From NCBI GenBank assembly GCA_003427395.1, contig BFEA01000168.1, forward strand, positions 1,295,595-1,318,519: DNA of 22,925 nucleotides. Direction: 5' to 3'. Positions 7,413-16,859 of this stretch are shown here, in pieces. Under the pieces are notes generated by a model that saw nothing but the letters and a program-made list of their open reading frames with translations, made no database searches and had not been told where the DNA came from. Position 1 is the first letter of the stretch. The number at the start of each line of letters is the position of its first letter. The translations under genes were made by a program, and so were the position numbers. Source of the DNA: Chara braunii (Eukaryota > Streptophyta > Charophyceae > Charales > Characeae).

Positions 7413-8596
7413 TTCAGAGGTGTATGAAATAACCCACGACATGGCTGACGCAATTGTTGTTGTATTCAATTTCATGTATGTGGGAAAAAAGGTCATCGCT
7501 GCAAGGCCAAAATATGAGGATGTGTGCAGGTTCTTGAATCTCGTGGAAAAAAATGATAAGGGGAGGAAGAAATGCAAGGCTGATAAGAAAAAAAATAGGA
7601 GAGAACATCGCAAAAGCGGATGCCAGAAGTCGAAAACAAAGCGGACGCACGTTTACAGAAACGGACCACTTATTGTTGTTCCTTCACGTCAGAGAGAGAC
7701 TTCAAGGCTGAAAGAACGCAACGAATCACCCCCAGCAACTCCCGTCCGGATGAACCAGGTCAGCGGCATCGATAACCGTCCACCGAGAGCGCCCGAGAAG
7801 AGGTCGCGCGAAGAAAAAACACCACAGCAAGAACACATGACGAAGAAGAGAATCTCATACAAGGACAAAATCGTGGAGACGATCGATTGCAGAGTCTCGA
7901 AGGATTTGCACAGCGTCGTTCAAGAGAACGCAGAAGACGAACGTGAGTACTCCATATCACAAAAGACGGACGGAGAGGAAGACGAGGCAATAAGCGACGA
8001 GGGAAGGACAGACTGTTCGTTCAGTCGCAAAAGCCTTTGCATTTTTCGATGCGAAGGATGCAACACTATACCCAACGGAGGACGGATTTTTCACGGCGCT
8101 ACAAATTACAGCAAAACTAATAGGGGAGAATGTGGAGGAAGGACTGTGATCACACATAGCGGAGAGCGGTATTCGAGGGGTGATAGGGGAGTGCAACAGG
8201 ATGATGACTACAATATGTAGGGAGATAACATGGCAACTGAAGCATTGATTTTGGGCAGAAAAAAGTCTTTCGCTTGTATGATCGCAACAAATGGATTACC
8301 AGGTCCCTACTCGGAACAAGATGCGAGCAGAGATGAAGGAGGACAAAACATGGAAACGGAGCGGCAACGATCCTTGGGGCGCACCAGCGTTCAAGACAGT
8401 ACTCACAAAGGTTTTTCAGATGAGGAGGGATGGCACGAACCTTACGGTGACGCTGCAGCAACTGGCTTCTGCAGAAATGGTTATCAAATGTGAAGTCGAG
8501 CAGACAGCAAAGACCAGTAGAGCGGCCGACCAGATACAAAAATTGGCATGTATAAAGCAGGACATCACTTCATCTGTCCATAGCTGCGACACAATC
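7413..8596 (+). pseudogene. Unknown Lys/Arg/Glu-rich protein, exon-like relic in two frames
   Basis: From the acceptor at 7412 one frame is open to 8218. Its first 200 codons look coding: EITHDMADAIVVVFNFMYVG, then a Lys/Arg-rich segment (KKKNRREHRKSG, nuclear-localisation-like), then a charged Glu/Asp region. After about 8005 a second frame reads much more like protein: VRSVAKAFAFFDAKDATLYP at 8012, then EDGFFTALQITAKLIGENVE. It continues as WGAPAFKTVLTKVFQMRRDG to 8596, where GTGAGT at 8597 is a good donor. This second frame carries three TGA stops (8147, 8246, 8279). I infer a frameshift at about 8000-8012 and decay by point mutation, or alternatively an unseen intron. I do not recognise the family. 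Its neighbour upstream is the Ulp1-like relic on the same strand, so both may be exons of one gene. Confidence 0.42.
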
Positions 8597-8910
8597 GTGA
8601 GTTTTTTTATCTTCAAGCTGGACTGAGCGGCATCTGTTTCTTAAAAGGCCGTTGCATTATTTCGAAATGGCCTGTCTTCTATCGAAGGGAGTGGGCCAAA
8701 TAACATAAGGATAACAAATGACGATTTCGACTTGGAGTTCATTGCACCACCCCGTGAGAGAGGCAGAGACGGGGAGAGGGGTAGAGAAAGTTTGTGTGCC
8801 AGGCCTTGAACAGTGGGCGGGGGAGAAGAGGGGAACACATTTGTGTGAATCAGAAGCTTCACACCAAAATCTTTCAGCAGGACTTGCAGGAGGTCACTGT
8901 CATTGCATGC

Positions 8911-8979
<69 letters not shown>

Positions 8980-9310
8980 GAAGATAATGACTGTGAAGTA
9001 CGATACTCGAACAATAATTTTTTCAATATATGTTGTGTCATTTATGATACAATATTGTACAATCCATTGTGTATAAATCATTGTCTTATTCAAGAGTGAG
9101 CGACTATGTAATGTGCAAACACCATGATGTATAAAGACCTCACAGTTTGCACAGGGAAACAGTTCGGCAACAAAAAGACAAGGATCGTTGCGACCTGGGA
9201 CTTGCTGCAGTAACCATAAATAGAACTACGCACACCAAAAACATGAAAAGATTTGGTTGACAAACATCACTCACAGCATGCAAATATTTCTCAATCTTGT
9301 CGGTGCAAGG
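8597..9310. other. No gene recognised; contains a GA array
   Basis: It begins at a donor-like GTGAGT and holds the GA array at 8915-8976 and AT-rich DNA (9000-9090). Frames crossing the array are Ser/Leu or Arg/Glu repeats only. Confidence 0.5.
8915..8976. repeat. (GA)n microsatellite, 62 nt
   Basis: Uninterrupted GA dinucleotides following GCATGCGAGG. Confidence 0.97.
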
Positions 9311-10003
9311 TTGGCTACTGCGTGCCACACTCTCTCTCTCGGACTGACATGTTGCAGAAATTGTGTCACGCACTAGTGAACCCTGCTTGTAGCAGGGCAG
9401 CTTAATATATGATTTCGGTTCCCGCATGTGTCCATCGGCAGAATGAATTACCGCAAACCAGAAGAGGGAAAAGAAAAGGTTGGCTAATGCGCGCCACTCT
9501 CTCTCTCGGACTGACATATTGGAGAAATTGTGTCACGCACTAGTAAACCCTGCTTGTACCAAGGTAGCTCAGCATATGATTTCGGGTCCCGCATGCGCTC
9601 ATCCGCAGAATGAATTACCGCAAGCCAGAAGAGGGAAAAAAAAAAGTTGGCTACTTCGTGCCACTCTCTCTATCAAACTGACATGTTGGAGAAATTGTGT
9701 CACGCACTAGTCAACCCTGCTTGTAGCAGGGCATCTCAGCATATGATTGAGGCTCCCGCATGTGTCCATCCGTAGAATGAATTACCGCAAGCCACAAGAG
9801 GAAAAAAAGAAAGGTTGGCTACTACGTGCAACTCTCTCTCTCGGATTGACATGTTAGAGAAATTGTGTCACGCAGTAGTGCACCCTGCATGTAGCAGGGC
9901 AGCGAACCATATTCTTGAGGCTCCCCCACACGTCCATTCGGAGTATGAACTGGTCCAAGCCAAAAGAGGAAAAAGGAAACGTTGGCTACTGAGTGCCACT
10001 TCA
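9311..10003 (+). repeat. 168-bp tandem repeat, four units plus a partial fifth
   Basis: Units start at 9311, 9480, 9647, 9815 and 9982 (partial), giving periods of 169, 167, 168 and 167 bp. Each unit begins TTGGCTACT or a variant, has a CTCTCTCTC run, GACATGTTGGAGAAATTG, TCACGCACTAGT, CCCTGCTTGTAGCAGGG, a CCCGCATGTGTCCATC part and an A/G-rich end. Two internal folds are visible. CCCTGC-TTGTA-GCAGGG is a perfect 6-bp hairpin in the first and third units, and a longer imperfect stem pairs the unit start with the CACGCACTAG stretch (about 16 of 20). Frames in it do not persist from unit to unit as protein. Confidence 0.9.
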
Positions 10004-10055
10004 TAAATTCGGTCCATTTCCACCAAAAGCAAACCGTACATGCCACGTTGTTCCC

Positions 10056-10058
<3 letters not shown>

Positions 10059-10093
<35 letters not shown>
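10059..10093. repeat. (CT)n microsatellite, 35 nt
   Basis: A perfect CT run followed by a pyrimidine-rich stretch. TTTTCGCATTCAG at 10131-10143 could act as an acceptor, but I see no supported exon after it. Confidence 0.9.
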
Positions 10094-10095
<2 letters not shown>

Positions 10096-11021
10096 CACTT
10101 GTTTTTCGACCATCGTCAACAAAACATTCATTTTCGCATTCAGTGTGTATTGCATGTCAGGAGTAGTAGAAAACTCGAAGATTGAAAAATGTGAAAGAGC
10201 ATAGTGTATTGTGCAGTAGGAGAAAAAAATGGTCTCGTGGTTGCCAAAGTTCTGTAATTCTTCTACTGTGCCGTAGCTTCCCCTCTGATGGCAAACTCAC
10301 GATCTGTCAGGAAAATGTTGGGTTTCTATCATTACCTCGTACAGGTGTGATGAAACCCTACGTGCCTTGACCTGCCATAATGTCAACGTGGCAACCGGAT
10401 TCTCATATTGCCATAATGATTTGCGTTGTTTTGTCACACTCTCATTAGCTACAGACACAAACAGACATTACTATGGGGAAAAAACACACAAATGTACGAC
10501 ACGAGTTTTTTTCTTCCCAACAAGAAGTGTAATGTTTAACAATTGGTCAACAAATTTCCAACAAGTTTTCAATAAGTTTTCAACAAATGAACCAACAATT
10601 GGACACACTATATTTTGTTTACGACATTTGTGATCAGCGTTAAATTCATTCACTTTTGGTGGACCATACGACACCCCCCCGCCAAACAGTTTATTAACAC
10701 AGTTCCAACGGTTTATAAATGGGGCCCGCATGTGATAATCCTGTCTCAAAAAATGCCACAATTTTTTTGTTGAAGGCGGTGCTTTTTGAAGGGCCCTGGG
10801 CGAAGCAGTGGGTCACGGTCACCATGCCAAACCATTGGGAGTAGAGCACGCATACTTTGTTGCCTTGTCCTTGTCTGCTTGTTGCGCTCATAGAAAGGGT
10901 ATTGAAGGGCAGACCAACCCTATGGGAGAAACGAGTATCGGGCGTCTATAAATAAACATCGCCTGAGGAAACCATTGGTTGTGATCGTCGTCCTGCTGCG
11001 ACGTCAAATAATTCTTGATGA
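10094..11021. other. No gene recognised
   Basis: Mixed AT-rich DNA. A cluster of short direct repeats of the form CAACAAnTTTnCAA lies at 10548-10590. I see no conserved motif or long supported frame on either strand. Confidence 0.5.
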
Positions 11022-11204
11022 CATTTGGGGGCGGTCGTTAAATTGTCTCTGGACCAGCCAATTGGTGTAAAGCTCGTTGCACGCGAGGGTAAACAGAGTG
11101 CAGGGCTGGTCAGCTCAGCAGATACTCGGGGCACAGGGGTGGGCAGTGTGCACACCTATAGTCCCGCACACCAAATCGGATTGCTCAAGGACGCTGACGT
11201 CAAG
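11022..11204 (+). CDS. Possible PDZ-like exon or relic
   Basis: A frame of about 61 codons lies between stops at 11019 and 11205 with no ATG. It reads KLSLDQPIGVKLVA, a Gly/Ser-rich turn, then VGSVHTYSPAHQIGLLKDAD. That pattern (short beta strand with a PIGVKL carboxylate-loop-like turn, later V.SV...SPA...GL..D) resembles a PDZ domain, which binds C-terminal peptides. It is only part of a domain and has no clear splice sites, so an exon fragment, a pseudogene or a chance resemblance are all possible. Confidence 0.28.
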
Positions 11205-11543
11205 TGACAATCAAGGGGAATTGGGGAAGGCGTAGATTCCAGGTGATGAGTTTGAGTAAGATCCTATGCAGCAAACCGACCCAACAAATGATGTTATTTT
11301 CGGTTGTACTGCCATTGACATCTGACAGACAACATAGTTTATAACTGGTTTTGTTCATTGTGCTTTCTGTTTGCGAACTAGTCAAAGTAAAATAACATTA
11401 TTTGTAGGAATCTGAACTTACCTGCTGGACTCGAATGTTTAGTCTCTAATATAGTCGTCGTTTATTTATATCGGTCTATACATGTCGCTGCGGTAGGCAT
11501 CCATTGTGTGTCCTAGTACAGACAGTGTGCAGTGTTGTAGCAT
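11205..11543. other. Region upstream of gag; no LTR recognised
   Basis: I looked here for an LTR end and a tRNA primer-binding site (such as TGGTATCAGAGC) and did not see either. Nothing here repeats after 16750, so the element appears to lack paired LTRs in this window. Confidence 0.5.
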
Positions 11544-13499
11544 ATGAGCGATAGGGACACCACTAATGAGACCGGATCTTGCGATCTGCTAGACGCCCGA
11601 TAGCCCATTTGGCATTAGGACCAAAGGGTGACAAATACTTGTTCCGCCAGCTTAGAGAGAGCCAGCAACAGCAGAGAAGAGTTAGGGCTGCAGAGGCAAG
11701 CAGGGCATTCGTAAGCGAGACCGCTCCTTCAGCAGTCACGGCCACTGCTGTGCAGCAGACTTCTCAGGCTGGTAGTTCAGGATTTGTAGGGTCAACGGTC
11801 GCGCTGAACTTAAGTCAGTCCACTCGCGTAATGGCAAGCCAGCCCTTAGTGATGACTCCCGAGGAGGTTGCCATACAGCGAGTTGCTGATCTCGAGGAAC
11901 AACTACAGCAGGCTTTGGGTGAGATTAAAGCAGAGAAAGAGAGAATGATTAAAAGAAGAGTCAGGATGCAGCGGACATTAGTGAGTTAGAGGAGACGGAC
12001 CCATCAAAGATGGGGGATGATGTGAGGACCATACGGTCGGTCTTATTAAGTGTAGTAGAGATGCAAGATCACCAGATGAAGATCTTACATGACATCCAAC
12101 AGAATCTGACTATGTTAGTCGGGCGAATGCAAGCGGCAGCATCACCGTCTCGGCCCGGTGCCTGGCCCGTTGTACATCCTCCTCCTTTTGTCCCACCGGT
12201 GACTTGGGTATCCCCATATACAGCTCCAACATCGGTCCAGACCGTTTCCTTGGGTATGTCGTTAGCTTGAGGGCTCTCAACAGGTCCTAGTTTACAGGTT
12301 CCTGTACAGACAGTGTTTACCCAACCTCGGTCGCAGGTTGCAGTAAGTGTGCAACCTGTTGTCTTGCAGCGTGCATAGTCGCAGGGTACACAGCCCCTGC
12401 ATTCAGTGCAGCAACCTGTACCACAGGGTCCACAGCCCGGAGTGATGCAGGGACCGGGACAAAGTCAGTGGGTGCCAAAGACTGCCATCCCCGCTCCGAA
12501 ACTCTTCACAATGGATAAGAGGGGCGAAGACCTCGACACTTGGTTGAGGGCAGTGCCTTTTTATGTCAAGTGCAAACTTACCTTGCCGCACGAGGAAGTG
12601 TTTGTGGCTGCATCCTACCTAGAGGGTAGTGCAACAAGATGGTTGACTGGTTTAGTGCAGCTCCAAGGGTATGGTCATGACTTCCGCGCTTGGGCAGTCA
12701 CCCTGAAACTGGATGACTTCCTCAAGTTGGTGGAAGACAAGTGGCACGATCCTCAGGAGGCCCAAAAGGCTACTGACATGATCCTGACACTACACACGAA
12801 GCAGTTCAAGTCGGTAAGGGAGGTCACTGATGTTGTAGAGCGTCTAATCTATGTCCCTGGGGTTCGCTATGACCCCAGGTCTTACTCACCTCCTACCCGA
12901 GATGCTTTCCCATGCCTCTCAGGAATAAGTTGGTAGGTGAGGCCAACATCAATATGCACAACTTTCCCTCGTTCAGCAAGAAGGCCCTAGACCTAGAGGC
13001 GAAGATAGGGCATGGAGATAACCCCACGACGGATGGAAGGAAGAAGACACTGCCTTCCAACTGGAAGGCGAAGGGTCGCATTATGTTTGACGATAACGAT
13101 GGTTCAACCATCGAGTTGGATGACAACTTTCAGGAGGGATTAGGTTCATAGGCTGGCAGCGTAGAAGCTTCAGGGGGTGGAGTAACTGTTGTCGTAGCAC
13201 AAAAAGGTAAAACGACCGGTAGACGCTGTGGAGGCTCCCAGTCAAGGAATCAAGTTGACCCCAATGCTCCTCCATGGGAGAAAGCGGGTCTCACTGAGGA
13301 CATCTGGAGAGCTCGGTACACACTGCAGACTTGTATCCGTTGTGGCCAATATGACCATGACCAATTCAAATGCCGAAATAAGAAGGTGACCGAGAAGATC
13401 CCGCCTACGATGGGGCAGGCGTTGGGATCCTCCACTCTCGTTGGTAACAATGTTGCTAGCACTTCTGGCACTGCTCCGGGAAACACGTCGGGCCAGTAG
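11544..13499 (+). pseudogene. gag: gag (capsid and zinc-knuckle nucleocapsid), frameshifted
   Basis: The likely start is ATG 11544 (MSDRDTTNETG), which hits a TAG at 11601; the product continues in another frame (GPKGDKYLFRQL, 11579-11989). Frames change again near 11960 (to ELEETDPSKMGDDV) and near 12871-12880, where a CCCC run appears one base short. Stops also fall at 12268, 12376 and 13149. The capsid (retrotransposon gag) region is clear at about 12520-12860: DLDTWLRAVPFYVKC, SYLEGSATRWL, and a coiled, charged second half. A CCHC knuckle, CIRCGQYDHDQFKC (C-X2-C-X4-H-X4-C), sits at 13332-13373 and would bind RNA in the particle. An N-terminal Gln-rich segment and coiled coil (11640-11960) are typical of such Gags. 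It is not translatable as one protein. Confidence 0.9.
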
Positions 13500-13528
13500 G
13501 AATAGTAGTTGTTCCTGCTAGGGTCGAG

Positions 13529-14185
13529 GTGGTGGACATACCCTCACCAACTCGAGAGATGGCCCAAGCTATTGACTCCATCGTCGTCCCGCAAACACGT
13601 TCAGACCCATCAAGCCTTTGTTCGATGAATGTGTTTGAGTCCTTAAAGGAGCTAGAGGAGGAGTGGTCTAGAATAGACCCTCTAGCTTCTTGGACGGCAT
13701 TGGTCAAAGCCCCTAAGGGTGAGATATTTGTCAGCGAGGTGGTCATTAGCGGTCGCAAGGCCATGGCCTAATATGACACTTACTCGACACGGAATTTCAT
13801 TAGTCGCACGTGCGTTGAGAGGCTACGCTTACAGGGGCAAGTGCAGCGCCTGAGTCGACATGTGGAGTCGACCTGTTCCAAGAAACAGCGCATGGTAGTC
13901 AACGACTACGTCCAGGATGTTGAGTGTTGTTTCCCGTACGCGGGAGGGGAACTGAGACATCGTGCCTCCTTCCTAGTGAGTGATGAACTCTCCATGGATA
14001 TCGTGTGAGGTATGTACTACCTCTCTGTGGCACAGCCCCAGTTTGTCAGGGACCAAAAAGTGGTCAAACACACTTTGCCAGGTGGAGGGACCGCCAGATT
14101 ACATAAGTTCAAAGCTAGTAGTCTGATTGAGTCTCATGCATGCATGTGTGTGACCGCGTTCTATAATTACTATAAGCAAAATTAG
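13529..14185 (+). pseudogene. Retroviral-type aspartic protease region, active site lost
   Basis: This frame continues from a linker into YDTYSTRNFIS (from 13772), then VNDYVQDVECCF and the hydrophobic FLVSDELSMDIV. Next come MYYLSVAQPQF and HTLPGGGTARLHKFKASS. In this family the catalytic loop is Asp-Thr/Ser-Gly; here Asp 13775 and Thr are kept but the Gly is Tyr (TAC 13781-13783). Stops lie at 13769 (TAA), 14006 (TGA) and 14183 (TAG). The same frame goes on into RT after the last stop, as expected for a gag-pol polyprotein. Confidence 0.85.
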
Positions 14186-14194
14186 GAGGAGGGT

Positions 14195-15918
14195 ATGTAT
14201 CTAGTTTACGGCTCTGCTGCAGGCGAGCCGGTGAAAATGTCGCCCGTGATAGAGAGACTAGTTGCTAAATACCCTGATCTATTTGAAGAGCCGACTGGGA
14301 TTGTTAAGAGGGAGGTCGTCCATGTGATAGAGATTATCCCAAGGTCTAGCATCCCAAAGGGTAGGATCTATCGGATGTCTCCAGGCGAGCTTGACGAGCT
14401 TCGCCAACAACTTAAGGAACTCGTAGAAAAGGGTTGGATCCAGCCGAGTGTTGCTCCTTATGGGTCTCCAGTCCAATTTGTACCCAAGAAGAAGGAAGGA
14501 ACACTTAGGATGTGCATTGACTATAGGGGCCTCAATGCCATAACTGTTAAGAAAAGAGAGTCCCTACTGCACATCGATGACTTGCTAGATAGAGTGCAAG
14601 GGTGTCGGTACTTCAGCTGAAGTCCGGGTACCATCAGATTGCAATCCGGCCCGAGGATCAACACAAAACCACTTTTCAGACTAGGTACGGTCTGTACGAG
14701 TTTGTGGTGATGCCTTTCGGCCTTTGCAATGCTCCTGGCACCTTTCAGCACGCTATGAATCGGATATTTCATGACTACTTGAATAAGTTTGTCATCGTGT
14801 ACCGCGATGACATACTTATTTTTAGTAAGACTGTCGAGGAGCACGTAGCGCACTTGGACAAAGTCCTGAGTCTTCTGCGACAACACAAGTTCAAGATCAA
14901 CGGTGAGAAGTGCGAGTTTGGTCACACCCGTGTCTTATACTTGGGTCATGAGATTTCCACGGAGGGATTAAAGCCCGATGACGCGAAGGTGGCCAGCATT
15001 CGTGACTGGCCGCGTCCTCAGTCTGTGACCGAGATGAGGTCTTTCTTAGGGATGACCGACTACTATCGCAATTTTGTGAAGAACTATAGCATAGTTGTCG
15101 CCCCTTTTACTGACCTGACCCGCCTTGACACCCCATGGGAGTGGACTCACAGACGCGAGGCTGCTTTCAGACATTTGAAGCATGCGTTGACGCATCATGA
15201 GGTCTTGAAACTTCCTGATCCTGACAAGCCATTTGTAGTAACTACGGATGCTAGCCAATATGGCATGGGCGCCGTACTTGCACAGCAGGAGGGGAAAAAG
15301 TTGAGGCCAGTCGAGTACATGTCCAAGAAAATGTCGTCCCAGAAGTTGGCCAAGTCCACCTATGAGAAGGAACTTTATGCGGTTTACAAGGCTCTGACCC
15401 ATTGGAGGCACTATCTCCTTAGGAGGTTCTTCATCCTTAGGACTGATCATCAGACCCTGAGATGGATGAGAACTCAGTCGGTGCTCTCTGACGCTCTCAA
15501 GTGTTGGATCGAAGTCATTGAGCAGTATGACTTTGACCCCCAGTACTTGAAAGGGAAGTACAACAAGGTTGTTGATGCCTTATCGCGTAGACCTGATTTC
15601 TCAGGTGCGCTAATTACTGAGTTTGACGTTGCGGATGATGTTACATGCTCTTTGGTGGAAGCCTATCGCGAGGACCAGTTCATGTCTGAGATCATACGTA
15701 GACTTCAGGCGAAGGATAAAAAGACTTCTACCGAGTTTGAGTTGGTCAACGTCTTGCTGTTCCTTGAGAAGGCAGGGAATAAACGATTGTGTGTCCCAAA
15801 TAGAGAGACTTTGCGTAGTTTATTTTTAGGTGAGTGTCATGATGCCACCGACCATTTTGGCTATAAAAAGACAGCAGCCAATCTGCTGCAACGGTTCTGG
15901 TGGCCCACGATGATATGA
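14195..15918 (+). pseudogene. pol: Reverse transcriptase, RNase H and integrase N-terminus
   Basis: RT begins with VHVIEIIPRSSIPKGRIYRM and YGSPVQFVPKKKEGTLRMCI, then stops at 14618-14620 right after GCRYFS. The next frame resumes at LKSGYHQI. The family segment between them, including the motif A catalytic Asp, is missing, so a deletion of about 10 nt removed it and shifted the frame. Motif B-C follow ([12 protein letters not shown]); the YxDD box at 14800-14811 reads Y-R-D-D, whereas a hydrophobic residue is usual at x. RNase H looks intact: TDAS Asp 15247, YEKEL Glu 15370, TDHQ Asp 15445. The integrase zinc finger has H-X4-H (His 15838 and 15853) and, after a TGA at 15916, C-X2-C (Cys 15943 and 15952). 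It cannot make active RT. Confidence 0.93.
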
Positions 15919-16794
15919 GATGCCCAGCTGAACGTGGAAACTTGTCAGGTATGTTACAGGGACTACTCAGGCTCCTCTTGGGCTCCTAAAGCCCCTTCCA
16001 ATTCCGGAAGGGCCTAGTGAGAGTTTGTCCGTGGACTCCCTGGATACGCTGGTCACCAGCAAGAGCGGGATGAGACATATCTTCGTCATCGTGGTTGGAT
16101 TCAGTAAGTATGCTAGATTGATAGCCATGCCAGAGACTGCAAAGACCGAGTACGTGATCAAACTTTTTAAGGAGAACTGGGTCAGGGATTTCGGTCTGCC
16201 TAAGTCCACCGTGAGTGACAGGGATGGTCGATTCACCAGTGAGTTGTGCAAGGCCGCTGCTGCGGAACATGGAACACAGTTGCAAATGACTTCTGGGAAT
16301 CACCCAGAGGTCAATGGCCAAGCCGAGCAACTGAACCGCGTTGTACAACACCTACTGCGGCATTACGTCAAGCCCAACCAGGTGGACTGGGATGAGACGC
16401 TTGCTCTCATCGCCAGCCTATACAACAACGTTGTGCACAGCGTCACCGGGGTGAGCCCAAACAGCCTACTACTGACTTTTAAGCCTAGACTACCCTTAGA
16501 TTTTCTCCTTCCTGAGAACCAGCCAACTGCAGTACCGGGTACATTAAAATTTGCTTATCGGTATGAACAGAAGATGCGGCAGGCAATAGAACAGATGCAG
16601 ACGGCACAGGCGGCAATGATAAAATCTGAGAATAGACACCGCCGCCCTTCTACATTTCAGGTTGGGGACATAGTCTGGGTTAAGTCCTTAGAACTGGGAC
16701 AGGAGCACGGGATTTCCCGCAAACTCATGCCTCAGTACTTTGGGCCATGAGAGGTCTTAGACATCATCGGGGCTGATCCACATGAGAAAAGATT
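15919..16794 (+). pseudogene. Integrase core and C-terminal domain, truncated
   Basis: After the CQVC finger the frame changes near 15960-15970 (a short deletion after YRD) and then runs open to 16750. The catalytic triad is readable: Asp 16034 in SVDSLDTL, Asp 16217 in VSDRDGRF, and Glu 16325 in GQAEQLNR. The C-terminal domain has HRRPSTFQVGDIVWVKS and ISRKLMPQYFGP, the GPY/F-type module that helps bind DNA. The TGA at 16748 falls where the family has Trp. Only about 14 further codons (EVLDIIGADP) match before homology ends, so no chromodomain can be seen. Despite the intact triad, the upstream frame break and 3' loss make it non-functional. Confidence 0.92.
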
Positions 16795-16859
16795 AATAAC
16801 ATGTTTTTTTTTTCCAGGATGCTTAAAGAGGTGAATTCAGAATGCCTATAAGGGAGCCA

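Larger units (their letters stand above)
11544..16794 (+). mobile_element. Ty3/gypsy retrotransposon, LTR-less and inactivated
   Basis: The gene order is gag, aspartic protease, reverse transcriptase, RNase H, integrase, the Ty3/gypsy (Metaviridae) order, all on the plus strand. The internal region is nearly complete, but the end of integrase and both LTRs are missing. Every gene carries stops or frameshifts. After 16794 homology stops at ...CATGAGAAAAGATTAATAACATG, then a T-run and CCAG lead into satellite DNA, so the 3' part was deleted or replaced. Confidence 0.93.

Noticed and set aside
8009-8596. TGA stop-codon reassignment
   Set aside because: Other relics in the window are broken by TAA and TAG as well as TGA and by frameshifts, which fits decay.
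8641-9093. 150-codon minus-strand frame with a Ser-Leu repeat
   Set aside because: Its core is the GA microsatellite; the flanks show no domain.
9311-10003. CRISPR array
   Set aside because: Whole 168-bp units repeat tandemly; there are no short repeats with unique spacers, and the context is eukaryotic.
11205-11543. 5' LTR and primer-binding site
   Set aside because: No repeated counterpart at the 3' side and no tRNA-complementary motif found by eye.
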